Shown here in pieces: positions 1-9,500 of a stretch of 64,000 bases of DNA. The notes beneath the pieces are model-generated. The model worked only from the letters and a program-made list of their open reading frames with translations, ran no database searches and was not told where the DNA came from. The stretch lies in the NCBI RefSeq assembly GCF_048320135.1, contig NZ_CP182947.1:2914001-2978000 (forward strand), given 5' to 3'. The position numbers and the translations under genes are program-made. This stretch comes from Ideonella_A sakaiensis_A. Lineage in GTDB: Bacteria > Pseudomonadota > Gammaproteobacteria > Burkholderiales > Burkholderiaceae_C. Position 1 is the stretch's first letter, and the number at the start of each line of letters is the position of its first letter.

Positions 1-318
1 CCCGGCGGGTTCCCAGTCGAGCGACATGTGGTCGACGACCGTTGCCGCAACCGGCGCGGTCGGCATCGCCAGGACATGGGCGGTCGATCCGGCCGGCAGA
101 CCGCTCAACGCGGCTTCGGTGAAGGTGAAGCCATAGCTGTTGATCGAGCCATCGTCGGCGACCCGCACGAAGGTATTGGCCGATCCGTTGCCGACCGCAC
201 GCGATGCACCGAGATAGGTGCTGAGGCCGTCGCCGTCGCCGCCGCAGCCAAGCAGCAGTGCCGAGGCGGCGAGTGCGCCGATCAACCCGCGCCGGTGGAT
301 CGAGAGTGAATGTGACAT
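1..318 (-). CDS. Lipoprotein with TTHB210-like (DUF5602-type) domain, C-terminus cut off by the window edge
   Basis: The 106 visible codons begin with MSHSLSIHRRG, a short hydrophobic stretch and the lipobox LLGC (Cys25), so the product should be a lipid-anchored envelope protein. The mature part (ASRAVGNGSANTFVRV, then LTEAALSGLP-like and DHMSLDWEPAG) resembles DUF5602/TTHB210-like proteins of unknown function. The start is supported by an AAGGAG SD about 8 bases upstream. There is no stop because the gene runs off the left end. Family assignment is from memory of the pattern and is moderate; the lipoprotein call is firm. Confidence 0.7.
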   Translation of the reverse strand, partial: MSHSLSIHRRGLIGALAASALLLGCGGDGDGLSTYLGASRAVGNGSANTFVRVADDGSINSYGFTFTEAALSGLPAGSTAHVLAMPTAPVAATVVDHMSLDWEPAG

Positions 319-438
319 CTGGACTCCTTTTTCCGGTTCTTGTTCGAACCGACAGGCTGCGGGCATCGGACACGGGTGTCAAATGCCGCACCGGCAGACT
401 CGGAGAATCTGCAGTCCCGAGCGCGTCGCCTGGATTTC

Positions 439-2094
439 TCAGTTGTCCATCCGCTGGTGGAAGACCAGCCCGGCGTGTTCGCGCAGCGCGTGGAACCTGA
501 TCTTCGGCCAGTTGGCCTCGATCGCCCGCAGCTCCGGCGCATATTCGACCAGCACGGTCGGCGCATCGACCGCGTCGTAGGCGACGCGGTGCGAATTGGC
601 GTCGATGAAGCGCTTCAGCTCGCGCTCGCCGCCGTCGGCCGGGTCGCAGCTGACCCAGCGCGCAACCTGGAAGCGGCTCGGCAGGATGCGCGCCTTGACG
701 CCGTATTCATGTTCGAGCCGGTGCGCAACGACCTCGAACTGCAGCTGGCCAACCGCGCCGAGCAGCAGCAGCGTGCCGGCCAGCGGCCGGAAGACCTGGA
801 TCGCACCTTCCTCGCCGAGCTGCGTCAATCCGGCACGCAGCTGCTTGGTCTTCAGCGGATCGGCGACTTCGACCGAGCGGAACATCTCCGGCGCGAAGAA
901 CGGCAGGCCGGTGAACTGCAGCGATTCGCCTTCGGTCAGCGTGTCGCCGAGCTGCAGCACGCCGTGGTTCGGGATGCCGATGATGTCGCCGGCAAAGGCT
1001 TCGTCGAGCAGTTCGCGGCGCTGGCTCAGGAAGCTGACGACCGAATTCGGCCGCAGCTCCTTGCCCGAGCGCACGACCTTCAGCCGCATGCCGCGTTCGA
1101 AGTGGCCGCTGGCGACGCGCAGGAAGGCGATGCGGTCGCGGTGCGCCGGGTCCATGTTGGCCTGGATCTTGAAGACGACGCCGGTGAACTTCGCTTCGTC
1201 GGGCGCCACTTCGCGCTGGATCGCCGGCCGCATCGCCGGTGGCGGAGCCAGGTCGACCAGTGCGTCGAGCACCTCGCGGACGCCGAAATTGTTGACCGCC
1301 GAACCGAAAAACATCGGTGTCTGCCGGCCCGCCAGAAACGCCTCGTGGTCGAACGGCGGCGCCGCATCCTGCAGCAGCTCGATCTCGCCTTTCGCCTGGT
1401 CGTACTGCATGCCGAAGCGCCGCGGATAAGCCGGGTTGTCGAGGCCGGCGAGGATTTCGTCATTGCGGTGGTCGCGGTCCTCGCCGGGGCTGAAGACGCG
1501 CATCTGCTGCTCGCGCAGGTCCATCACGCCGTGGAAGGCCTTGCCCATGCCGACCGGCCAGGTGAAGGGAACCACCTCCATGCCGAGTTCGCGCTCGATC
1601 TCGTCCATCAGGTCGAGCGGCTCCTTGACCTCGCGGTCCATCTTGTTGACGAAGGTCAGGATCGGCGTGTTGCGCGCGCGGCAGACCTGCAGCAGCCGCC
1701 GCGTCTGCGGCTCGACGCCGTTCGCCGCGTCGATCACCATCAGCGCCGCATCGACCGCGGTCAGCACCCGGTAGGTGTCCTCGGAAAAGTCCTGGTGGCC
1801 CGGGGTGTCGAGCAGGTTGATCACGCAGTCGCGGTATTCCATCTGCATCACCGACGACGCGACCGAAATGCCCCGCTGCTTCTCGATTTCCATCCAGTCC
1901 GATGTCGCATGGCGGCTCGCCTTGCGCGCCTTCACCGAACCGGCGATCTGGATCGCGCCGGAGAACAGCAGCAGCTTCTCGGTCAGCGTGGTCTTGCCGG
2001 CGTCGGGGTGGGAAATGATCGCGAAGGTGCGGCGGCGCTGGACTTCCTTGCGCAGCGCGCGGGTCGCCGGGGTGGTCTGGGATTCGGTCAACAT
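439..2094 (-). CDS. prfC: Peptide chain release factor 3
   Basis: A cytosolic translational GTPase that recycles RF1/RF2 from the ribosome after termination. The 551-residue product carries the G1 loop SHPDAGKTT (about residues 28-36), G3 DTPGHQDF and G4 NKMD, followed by the beta-barrel and RF3 C-terminal domains, with family-typical length. An in-frame TTG lies 15 codons upstream at 2139, but starting at 2094 (MLTESQ) places the G domain where RF3 proteins normally have it. No convincing SD is visible. The neighbours are unrelated, so it is probably transcribed alone or with the DJ-1 gene upstream. Confidence 0.95.
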   Translation of the reverse strand: MLTESQTTPATRALRKEVQRRRTFAIISHPDAGKTTLTEKLLLFSGAIQIAGSVKARKASRHATSDWMEIEKQRGISVASSVMQMEYRDCVINLLDTPGHQDFSEDTYRVLTAVDAALMVIDAANGVEPQTRRLLQVCRARNTPILTFVNKMDREVKEPLDLMDEIERELGMEVVPFTWPVGMGKAFHGVMDLREQQMRVFSPGEDRDHRNDEILAGLDNPAYPRRFGMQYDQAKGEIELLQDAAPPFDHEAFLAGRQTPMFFGSAVNNFGVREVLDALVDLAPPPAMRPAIQREVAPDEAKFTGVVFKIQANMDPAHRDRIAFLRVASGHFERGMRLKVVRSGKELRPNSVVSFLSQRRELLDEAFAGDIIGIPNHGVLQLGDTLTEGESLQFTGLPFFAPEMFRSVEVADPLKTKQLRAGLTQLGEEGAIQVFRPLAGTLLLLGAVGQLQFEVVAHRLEHEYGVKARILPSRFQVARWVSCDPADGGERELKRFIDANSHRVAYDAVDAPTVLVEYAPELRAIEANWPKIRFHALREHAGLVFHQRMDN

Positions 2095-2176
2095 GACGAG
2101 CGGTGGCTGGCGCAGCCCGGCCGGGGCTGCGCAGTGCAAAGGGAGTGATTATCGGCGGCGGCCCGGCGCCGCCGTG

Positions 2177-2839
2177 TCAGCTGCCGGCGGGGCGGTTCCG
2201 ATCCGCCGCGTCGCGTGGCGACACCACCGCCAGCACGCGGTCGACATATTGCGCCGTTTCGCCGACCGGCGCGGTCTGCGCGAGCGCGCGTGCAGCGGCC
2301 TGCCGGCCGGCGCCGCGCAGCATCATCCACGCCGCCAGATACTGCGCCGCCATGCCGCCGCCGGCGGTCGCGACCGGCCCGCGGCAGTGGAACGGCGCCT
2401 CGATCACCCGCACGCCGGCCTCGACGACCCACGGTTTGGTTGCGCTGTCGGTGCAGGCCGGCGTATCGCCGAGCAGGCCGAGCCGGGCCAGCAGCAGCGT
2501 GCCGGAGCCCTGGCCGCCGATCAGCTGGCGCAGCGGATCGAGCTGCAGCCGGTCGAGCAGCGCGCTGTTTTCGGCGATCGCACGCGCATACAGGCCGCCG
2601 CCGAAGATCACCGCATCGGCCTCGTTGGCAAATTCGAGTGCGCGTTGCGCCTGCACCGTGACGCCGTTCATCGACGTCACATGGCTGCTCGGGCTGGCCA
2701 GCTCGGCCTTCCAGCCGAGGTCGGCGAGCCGGTTCAGCAGGCCGAGCGGCAGAAAGCAGTCGAACTCGTTGAAGCCGTCGAAGGCCAGGATGGCCACCCG
2801 CATCGGTCGCGATGCCTGCTCGCCTGCCGGGCCGGCCAT
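2177..2839 (-). CDS. DJ-1/PfpI family protein lacking the nucleophilic Cys
   Basis: A 220-aa flavodoxin-like alpha/beta protein of the class I glutamine amidotransferase-like (DJ-1/PfpI) superfamily. It opens MRVAILAFDGFNEFD and has the family's central elbow region, but where active members read ICTGAFLLA this one reads QGSGTLLLA, so the nucleophilic Cys is replaced by Gly. It is therefore probably not a Cys-dependent glyoxalase or protease; a binding role is possible. The start at 2839 has AGGAG 8 bases upstream and lies 2 bases after the dps stop, which suggests co-transcription with dps and hence possibly OxyR-linked expression (inference). Confidence 0.8.
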   Translation of the reverse strand: MAGPAGEQASRPMRVAILAFDGFNEFDCFLPLGLLNRLADLGWKAELASPSSHVTSMNGVTVQAQRALEFANEADAVIFGGGLYARAIAENSALLDRLQLDPLRQLIGGQGSGTLLLARLGLLGDTPACTDSATKPWVVEAGVRVIEAPFHCRGPVATAGGGMAAQYLAAWMMLRGAGRQAAARALAQTAPVGETAQYVDRVLAVVSPRDAADRNRPAGS

Positions 2840-2841
2840 CG

Positions 2842-3360
2842 TCACTCCTGCAGGATCGAACGCAGCATCCACGCCGTCTGCTCGTGCACCGTCAGGCGCT
2901 GCGTCAGCAGATCGGCGGTCGGCTCGTCGCCGGCGGCTTCGGCGGCGGCGAAGATGCCGCGGGCGGTGCGGGCGACGCCTTCATGGCCGTCGACCAGGAT
3001 GCGCACCATCTCCATCGCCTTCGGCGGCGTATCCGGCGCATCCGGCAGCGAGCTCAGGCTGCCGAACTGCGCATACGAGCCCGGCGCGGCGACGCCGAGC
3101 GAGCGGATCCGCTCGGCGATCGGATCGACCGCATTCCACAGCTCGGTGTACTGCTCCATGAACATCGCATGCAGGCTGTTGAACATCGGCCCGGTGACAT
3201 TCCAGTGGAAATTGTGCGTCGTCAGGTACAGCGTATAGGTATCGGCGAGCAGCTTGGCCAGGCCGCCGGCAACCGCCAGCCGGTCCTCCTCATCGATGCC
3301 GATGTTGATTCGCGGGCCGTTGGCGGCACTGCCACCCTGGGACTTGTTCTTTTTTGCCAT
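2842..3360 (-). CDS. dps: Dps-family DNA-binding ferritin-like protein
   Basis: A 172-aa mini-ferritin that oxidises and stores iron and protects DNA in stress. The ferroxidase region is recognisable: HNFHWNVTGP with His52, then His64, Asp79 and Glu83, with the same spacing as E. coli His51/His63/Asp78/Glu82. The acidic ligand expected four residues after His64 is Met68 here, with Glu at 69. The Lys-rich N-terminus (MAKKNKSQGG) could contact DNA. A TGGAG SD precedes the start. It lies 50 bases downstream of oxyR on the same strand; dps is a classical OxyR target, so functional coupling is likely. Confidence 0.93.
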   Translation of the reverse strand: MAKKNKSQGGSAANGPRINIGIDEEDRLAVAGGLAKLLADTYTLYLTTHNFHWNVTGPMFNSLHAMFMEQYTELWNAVDPIAERIRSLGVAAPGSYAQFGSLSSLPDAPDTPPKAMEMVRILVDGHEGVARTARGIFAAAEAAGDEPTADLLTQRLTVHEQTAWMLRSILQE

Positions 3361-3410
3361 GCAGACTCCATCAGGTTTGAAATCGGCCGGGCCGGCAAGC
3401 CGCGTCCGGC

Positions 3411-4331
3411 TCAGGACAGGCGTTCCACGCCGTCGAGCTCGCAGGCGTAGATCGCATTGCGCAACGCGGCGATCGCCTCGTAGCGGGTGAAGGTACGGCG
3501 CCAGGCCAGCACGACGCGGCGCGTCGGCACCGAGTCGCTGAACGGGATGTAGCGCACATGCGGCTGCGCATCCTTCGAGACGCCGAGCACCGGCACCACG
3601 GTGACCCCCATGCCGGCGGCGACCATGTATTTGATCGTCTCCAGCGACGAACCCTCGAAGCTCTTGCGAATGCCTTCGGCATTGCTCGAGAAGCGCGCAT
3701 ATTCGGGGCAGACCTCGAGCACATGGTCGCGGAAGCAGTGGCCGGTGCCGAGCAGCAGCAGCGTCTCGTGTTTCAGTTCCTCGGCGCTGATCGACTTGCG
3801 GCTGGCCAGCGGATGCGAGGTCGGCACCGCCACCAGAAACGGTTCGTCGTACAGCGGCGCGACCGCCAGCCCGGTATCCGGGAACGGCTCGGCAAGGATC
3901 GCGCAGTCGAGTTCGCCGGTGCGCAGCATGTCGAGCAGCCGCGCAGTGAAATTTTCCTGCAGCACCAGCGGCATCTGCGGCACCGTCGCGATCGCCTCGC
4001 GCACCAGCTCCGGCAGCAGATAGGGCCCGATCGTGTAGATCACGCCGACGCGCAGCGGGCCGGCGACCGGGTCCTTGCCGCGTTTGGCGATTTCCTTGAT
4101 CGCCGCCGCCTGCTCGATCACCTGCTGCGCCTGGCGCACGATCTCCTCACCGAGCGGCGTCACGCTGACCTCGCTGGCGCCGCGTTCGAACAGCTTGACG
4201 TCGAGCTCCTCCTCGAGCTTCTTGATCGCGACGCTCAGCGTCGGTTGCGATACGAAGCAGGCCTCCGCGGCACGGCCGAAATGTTTTTCCCGGGCAACGG
4301 CAACGATGTAGCGCAACTCGGTCAGGGTCAT
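3411..4331 (-). CDS. oxyR: Hydrogen-peroxide-sensing LysR-type regulator OxyR
   Basis: A 306-aa LysR-type regulator with the N-terminal helix-turn-helix (MTLTELRYIVAVAREKHFGR, then FVSQPTLSVAIKKLE) and effector domain. The redox pair falls at Cys199 and Cys208 in GTGHCFRDHVLEVC, the same numbering and spacing as E. coli OxyR, where an intramolecular disulfide activates transcription of peroxide defence genes. Its immediate downstream neighbour on the same strand is dps. An ATG start with family-standard N-terminus leaves little doubt about the start. Confidence 0.95.
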   Translation of the reverse strand: MTLTELRYIVAVAREKHFGRAAEACFVSQPTLSVAIKKLEEELDVKLFERGASEVSVTPLGEEIVRQAQQVIEQAAAIKEIAKRGKDPVAGPLRVGVIYTIGPYLLPELVREAIATVPQMPLVLQENFTARLLDMLRTGELDCAILAEPFPDTGLAVAPLYDEPFLVAVPTSHPLASRKSISAEELKHETLLLLGTGHCFRDHVLEVCPEYARFSSNAEGIRKSFEGSSLETIKYMVAAGMGVTVVPVLGVSKDAQPHVRYIPFSDSVPTRRVVLAWRRTFTRYEAIAALRNAIYACELDGVERLS

Positions 4332-4377
4332 GCGGTTGAGAATAGCGCAGCCGCCGACGCGGCCGTTGATTGGCCGA

Positions 4378-5628
4378 TCAGGACTTCTCGGGGCGCTGCA
4401 TCGTCTCGAGCCGCTCGAGGCCGAGTTCGTCGACGATGGCCCTGAGCTTTGCCAGATCGATCTGCGTGCCGACGGCCTCGACCATCACCCCGTTGGCGAG
4501 CAGCACCGTCAGTTCGCCGCGGCTGCCGTCCTTCCAGGCTTCTTCCTTGAACGTTCGCTTGCCCCGTTGGTAGGTCTTCTCGATCTTCTCGCCGGTTTCG
4601 CGATCCGACGTCACCTTGGCCCACCCGGCCAGCGATGCGATGCCGGCGAAGCCGCCGAGATCGGTGATCGCCAGGTCGAGGCTGCGATCGCCCTGCGCAT
4701 AACGGGCGCGCGCCGACGAACCTGCGACACCGACCGCCTGTCCGCTTTGCGATTCGATCTCCTCGCGCTGCAGTCCGCCAATGCTCTGCGGCAGCAGCGC
4801 CTTCAGCTCGGCCGAAGGGATCGGCGCTGCCGCCCCACCCAGCGCGGCGAGCATTTCGCCGACCGCCTTGCCGGTGGCGGCGGGGTCGCCCGACTGCTGT
4901 GCCGATTCGAGCTGCTTGCCGGCCGCCTCCATCTGCCTGGCCATTTCCTCGAGTCTGTTGGTGTCGAGCTTGATCTCGGCGCCCGGTACCGACAAGGTGA
5001 CATCGGACCCCGATGTGCCGGCGGGCGCCGCGCCGATGTTGCCCATGCCCGGCATCATGCGCGACGGCAAGACCAGCGCGGCCAGCGCGCCGACGGCGAT
5101 GCTGAGCAGGATGCCGCACAGGATCACGACCGCGGTGTATGGAATCGCCTTGTCCTGCGGGCACTTCATCAGCACCGGCAAGCCGAGGTAGATCAGATAG
5201 ATCGAATACAGCGCGGCCAGCAGGCTGAGCACCGCGAGCATCGGAAACAGGTTGAAGATGCCGCCGACCATCGCCGCGGTCGATGCATACACCACCAGCT
5301 TCAGCGCCTGCAGCGGGTTTTTCTCGCCCTTGAAGGTCGGCGCCAACGCATCGACGACCAGCGACAACACGAATACTGCGACCAGGCTCAGCGCGTAGCT
5401 GACGACCATGTTCATCAGCCCGGCAAAAAACGGCACCCGGAAACTGACACCCATGCCGCCGAAGCCGATGATCGACATGCCGATGAAACCGGCGATCGCC
5501 GGAATCGCCGCGAGGATCATCAGGTAGTCGGTATACAGCCGCGCGGTCGTCGCCGGCTCGGCCTCGATCTTCGGCCAGGTCGCTTTCGGATCGAGCAGGA
5601 TGGCCTTGACGCGCTGCACCAGGTTCAT
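4378..5628 (-). CDS. Yip1-domain integral membrane protein with periplasm-sized C-terminal extension
   Basis: 416 residues. The first half (about 1-190) is a YIP1-type membrane domain: N-terminal MNLVQRVKAILLDPKATW, the pattern seen before Yip1 domains, then about five hydrophobic segments. After the last segment comes a soluble half of about 220 residues with helical, Gln/Ala-rich stretches. The function of bacterial Yip1 proteins is not established. A GAGGT SD supports the start. It is downstream of the nitrilase gene on the same strand with a 66-base gap; whether they share a transcript is unclear. Confidence 0.8.
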   Translation of the reverse strand: MNLVQRVKAILLDPKATWPKIEAEPATTARLYTDYLMILAAIPAIAGFIGMSIIGFGGMGVSFRVPFFAGLMNMVVSYALSLVAVFVLSLVVDALAPTFKGEKNPLQALKLVVYASTAAMVGGIFNLFPMLAVLSLLAALYSIYLIYLGLPVLMKCPQDKAIPYTAVVILCGILLSIAVGALAALVLPSRMMPGMGNIGAAPAGTSGSDVTLSVPGAEIKLDTNRLEEMARQMEAAGKQLESAQQSGDPAATGKAVGEMLAALGGAAAPIPSAELKALLPQSIGGLQREEIESQSGQAVGVAGSSARARYAQGDRSLDLAITDLGGFAGIASLAGWAKVTSDRETGEKIEKTYQRGKRTFKEEAWKDGSRGELTVLLANGVMVEAVGTQIDLAKLRAIVDELGLERLETMQRPEKS

Positions 5629-5694
5629 GAATCGACCTCTGGTTTCTCGGCGGAGCGGCCGCCGGCCGGGCGCCGACCGCTGCGCGGGCTGCGC

Positions 5695-6555
5695 TCAGCC
5701 ATTGTGTCCAAATCCGCCGACATGGGATAGTGCGGGCAGCTGCTCGCGCACCGCGGCGAGCCGCGCCATGTCGAGGTCGGCACTGACGACGCCTTCGCCT
5801 TCGGCCTGCACCGCGAGGATCTCGCCCCACGGGTCGACGATCATGCTGTGGCCCCAGGTGCGGCGCCGATTCTCGTGGGTGCCGCCCTGCGCCGGCGCGA
5901 TCACGAAACACTGGTTCTCGACCGCACGGGCGCGCAGCAGCAGCTCCCAGTGGGCGCGGCCGGTGCTGAAGGTGAAGGCAGACGGCACCGAGATCAGGTC
6001 ACACGGCGGCGCACCCGGCACGAAGCTGAGCGCGCGGTACAGCTCCGGAAAGCGCAGGTCGTAGCAGACCGACAGTCCGAGCCGCAGCGGCTGGTCGACG
6101 GCGGCTGCGCCGAGGTCGACAGCCACCGGCTCGCTGCCGGGCCGCAGCACCTTCGCCTCATCGTAGTTTTCCTGGCCGTTGCTGTAGCGGAACAGGTGGA
6201 TCTTGTCGTAGCGCGCGATCCGCTCGCCGTTCGGGTCATAGACGCAGCAGCTGTTGGTGACCCGTTCGCCAGCGTCGGCGCTGCCCGGCGCGCAGCGGAT
6301 CGGCAGCGTGCCGCCGATCACCCACAGGCCGAATTCGCGTGCGATATCCGCCAGCGCCTGCTGGATCGGGCCGCTGCCGTCGTCCTCGGCGATCGTCAGC
6401 TTGTCGCGGTCGCTGTGGCCCATCACGCAGAAATATTCGGGCAGCGCGACCAGCTGCGCGCCGGCAGCGGCGGCCTGGCCGATCAGCCGGCGCGCGCTGG
6501 CCAGGTTGTCGGCAACGCGCGGCGTCGAAACCATCTGGATCGCGGCAATCTTCAT
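5695..6555 (-). CDS. Carbon-nitrogen hydrolase (Nit1/Nit2-like amidase)
   Basis: A 286-aa nitrilase-superfamily amidase with the full triad: Glu40 in LPEYF, Lys118 in YDKIHLF and Cys164 in SVCYDLRFPELYR. The sequence is closest in style to Nit1-type deaminated-glutathione amidases and omega-amidases, which remove aberrant 2-oxo amides in the cytosol. The GEXXHWE-like region (GRAHWELLLRARAVEN) and the final GG-motif are present. It lies 27 bases downstream of yhdP, a gene order typical of betaproteobacteria, and both are probably co-transcribed. A GAGGAC SD precedes the start. The exact substrate is inferred from family only. Confidence 0.88.
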   Translation of the reverse strand: MKIAAIQMVSTPRVADNLASARRLIGQAAAAGAQLVALPEYFCVMGHSDRDKLTIAEDDGSGPIQQALADIAREFGLWVIGGTLPIRCAPGSADAGERVTNSCCVYDPNGERIARYDKIHLFRYSNGQENYDEAKVLRPGSEPVAVDLGAAAVDQPLRLGLSVCYDLRFPELYRALSFVPGAPPCDLISVPSAFTFSTGRAHWELLLRARAVENQCFVIAPAQGGTHENRRRTWGHSMIVDPWGEILAVQAEGEGVVSADLDMARLAAVREQLPALSHVGGFGHNG

Positions 6556-6582
6556 CGGTCTGTCCTCGGCTTCATGGATGTT

Positions 6583-9500
6583 TCAACGGGGCGGCGCCTC
6601 GGCGGGCGCACGTGCGGCGGGCAGGGAGGCCGGCGCCGGCGCCGACGCCGTCGCCGACGGCAGTGGCGCCGGTTCGAGATCGGGCAGCGGCGCATCGAAG
6701 CGGCGGTCGACGCGTTCGACCTTCGGATCGTCCCAGCTGCCGCTGACGTGGAATTCGCGGGTGCTCGCCTGGATCAGCGGCTTGCGCAGCACCAGTTGCG
6801 CGAGAAAGGCGCCGAGGCCGACCGCCGGATTGATCGCCGCATAGGCCAGCGATGCAGTGCCGACATTGATCTCGGGCACGACGATCACGCGGATATCCTG
6901 CGTCTCCTTCTCGATGTCGGCAACGCCTTCCATCAGCACCGCGGCCTGCGTGCCGCGCATCACCAGGTTGTTGGTCCGCGCGACGCCCTGCGTGATGCCG
7001 ACGTCGCCGGCGATGCTGTCGAAGGCAAAACCGCGCTGGAAGACATCACGGAAATCGAGCGCGAGCCGGCGCGGCAATGCCTGCAGATTGAGCACGCTGA
7101 GCAGCCGCGCCGCACCCGGTTCGGCTTTCAGGAACTGGCCCGCTTCGATCGCCACCTTGAACTGGCCGCGCAGCGTCTTGTAGTCGAGCGACAGCGGTGA
7201 GCCGCGCCAGCCGATGCGCCCGGCCATCTCGCCCTTGCCGCCGCGGATCGCCCGGCCGATCTCCAGCCGCTCGAGAAAACCGCCGCTGTCGGCGAGTTCA
7301 AGCCGGAAGTCGATCTCGGAGCGACGCGGCGCATCCGGATTCGCGCTGCCGCTGCCCCAGCTGCCGCTGGCGGTCAGCCTCGCCTCGGGGGTCAATACGT
7401 TCAGTCGCGTCAGCCGCCACTCGCGCACGCGGCCCGACTCACCGCCGTCCTGCCGGTTCGTCGCCGCGATCTCGACTCGCCCGAGCCGCTTGCCGCGCAA
7501 CTCGAAATCCTCGACGACGATGTCGAGCGCCGGCACGCTGGCCGGCTGCTGCTCGAGCAGATCCTCGACATGTTCTGCCTCCTGTTTTGGCAGCGACAAG
7601 CGGCTGAGCCGCGCATAAACCCGGCCGGCTGCGCTGGCACCGGCGGCGCCGCTGCGCGCAGGCCGGTATTCGACATAACCGGACAGCTGCTCGGCTTCGA
7701 GGTTGGCGCGCCAGTTGCCGTTGTCGAGGCTGAGGCCGGCGACCAGGCCGTTGAACTGGCGTTCGCTGACCAGCAACTGGCGCGCGCGCAGCGCAATCGT
7801 CTGCGGCGCATAACCGCCGGCCATGCTGCTGCTGCTGCTGCCGTCGCCCGGCTCGCCGAAGCGGGCGGCGACCGCCTGCCAGGCGTCGGCATCGACGACA
7901 CCGACGCTGATCGATGCGCCAACCCCGCTGGCCGGCGTCGGTGCACGTTCATTGATGCCGAGGCCGCCGCGCAGCACTCGCGGCCCGGCGCCGCCCGGAT
8001 TCGGTTCGCGCGGGTATTCGCGCTGGTATTGCGCCTGCAGCAGCGTGCCGAGTTCCAGCCGAAGCGTGTCGCGCACCGGTCCGCCGGCCGCCGGGTCGCC
8101 GGCCAGATTGACCTGGTAGCGCAGCGGCAACGGCGCCTCGGCGGCCTTGCGCAGCGGCATCGGCAGGTCCGAGGCCAGCCCGACCAGATTGCTGCTGATA
8201 TTGAGCTCCGGGTAGCCGCCGACAAAACCGAGTTGCGCCCGGTAACTCGTCTGGCCGCTCAGATTGCGGGCCAGCGTCGCGACCGGACCGAGCTCGCTCG
8301 CGCGGCGCAGGCCTTCGGCGCTGGCCGTGCCGCCGCCGCTGAAACGCAGTGAGCCGTCGGGCTGGCTGCCGCCTTCGAAGCTGGCCTCGCCGCCGAGCAG
8401 TCGGGCGCTGGCGCCAACGACCTGAAAGCCGCGCTCGCTGAAATCGACGCGGCCGCGTGCATTGGCAAGTGGCAAGGTGTCGGGACGCAGCCTGACATCG
8501 TTGCCAGCCAGCGTCAGGCTGCCCTTGACGGTGGTTTTTGCGCCGTCGCCGAGCGGGATCGTCAATGCCAGGCCCAGATCGCCTTCGCCGCCGATCGTCG
8601 CCTGCGCCAGGCTGTGGTCCAGCCATTCGCCGACCGGCGTCGCATTGACGAACTTCAGCATCTCGGCGGCCGGCCCTTTCGCCCGGCCGTCGATCAGCAG
8701 CGTCGGCGCATCGGAAAAACTGGCGATCCTCGCCTGCAGCCGGTTCAGCCTGACATTGCCGATGCGCGCTTGCGCGTCGCGGATCTCCATCGACGTGCGG
8801 TCGAAGATCAGTTCGCCGCTGAGCTGGGTCATCGCCGGCCACGGCGACTGCCAGGCCGGTTCGGTCGCAGTCGCCGGTGCACTCGGGAGAAATGCGAAAT
8901 TCAGGTTGTCGACCTTGCCGGCAATGCGGAATTCGCCACCGCGGCTGCCGGGGTCGCCGTACGGGAAGTCCCAGATGCTGCCCTTCATCCGGAACGTGGT
9001 CGCGCCGAGCGTGCCGCTGCGCACCGCGTTTTCGACATAAGTGCGCACCTCGGCATCGATGCCGAGCGGCAGATAACGCGCGACGCGCGCGGCAGCAGAG
9101 CCGGCAGCGAGCCGGCCGTCGACCTCGAGCCGGCCCGGAAAACGGCCGTTGCGGCCGCTGCCTTCGCCGGGCCCGGTCGACCAGTTGCCGGACAAGGAGC
9201 CGCTGGCGTCGGCATTCGCAAACCGTGCATCCTTCACCAGCACGCTGATCTTCGGCGCCGCCTTGCTGCGCCGCGCTGCTTCGATGCGCCAGCTCAGTCC
9301 GGCGCTGAGTTCGCCGAACGGCACCGTCGGCTCGGCAAAGACGCCAGGGAAGCTCATCGCACCGTCGTTGATCCGCAGCTGCGCCTCGCCGCCCTGTTCG
9401 GTCGCCTGGAAACTCAGGTTGGCATTGCTGAGGCCGGGACGGCCGATGTGGTCGGCCTCGGCGGCAGGTTTTGCCGCCAGCGCCAGCCCGTCGAGGTTGC

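Noticed and set aside
340..2148. Long open frame on the plus strand opposite prfC
   Set aside because: Antisense shadow of a highly biased G+C-rich gene; Arg/Asp/Leu-rich, no domain, and prfC is unambiguous.
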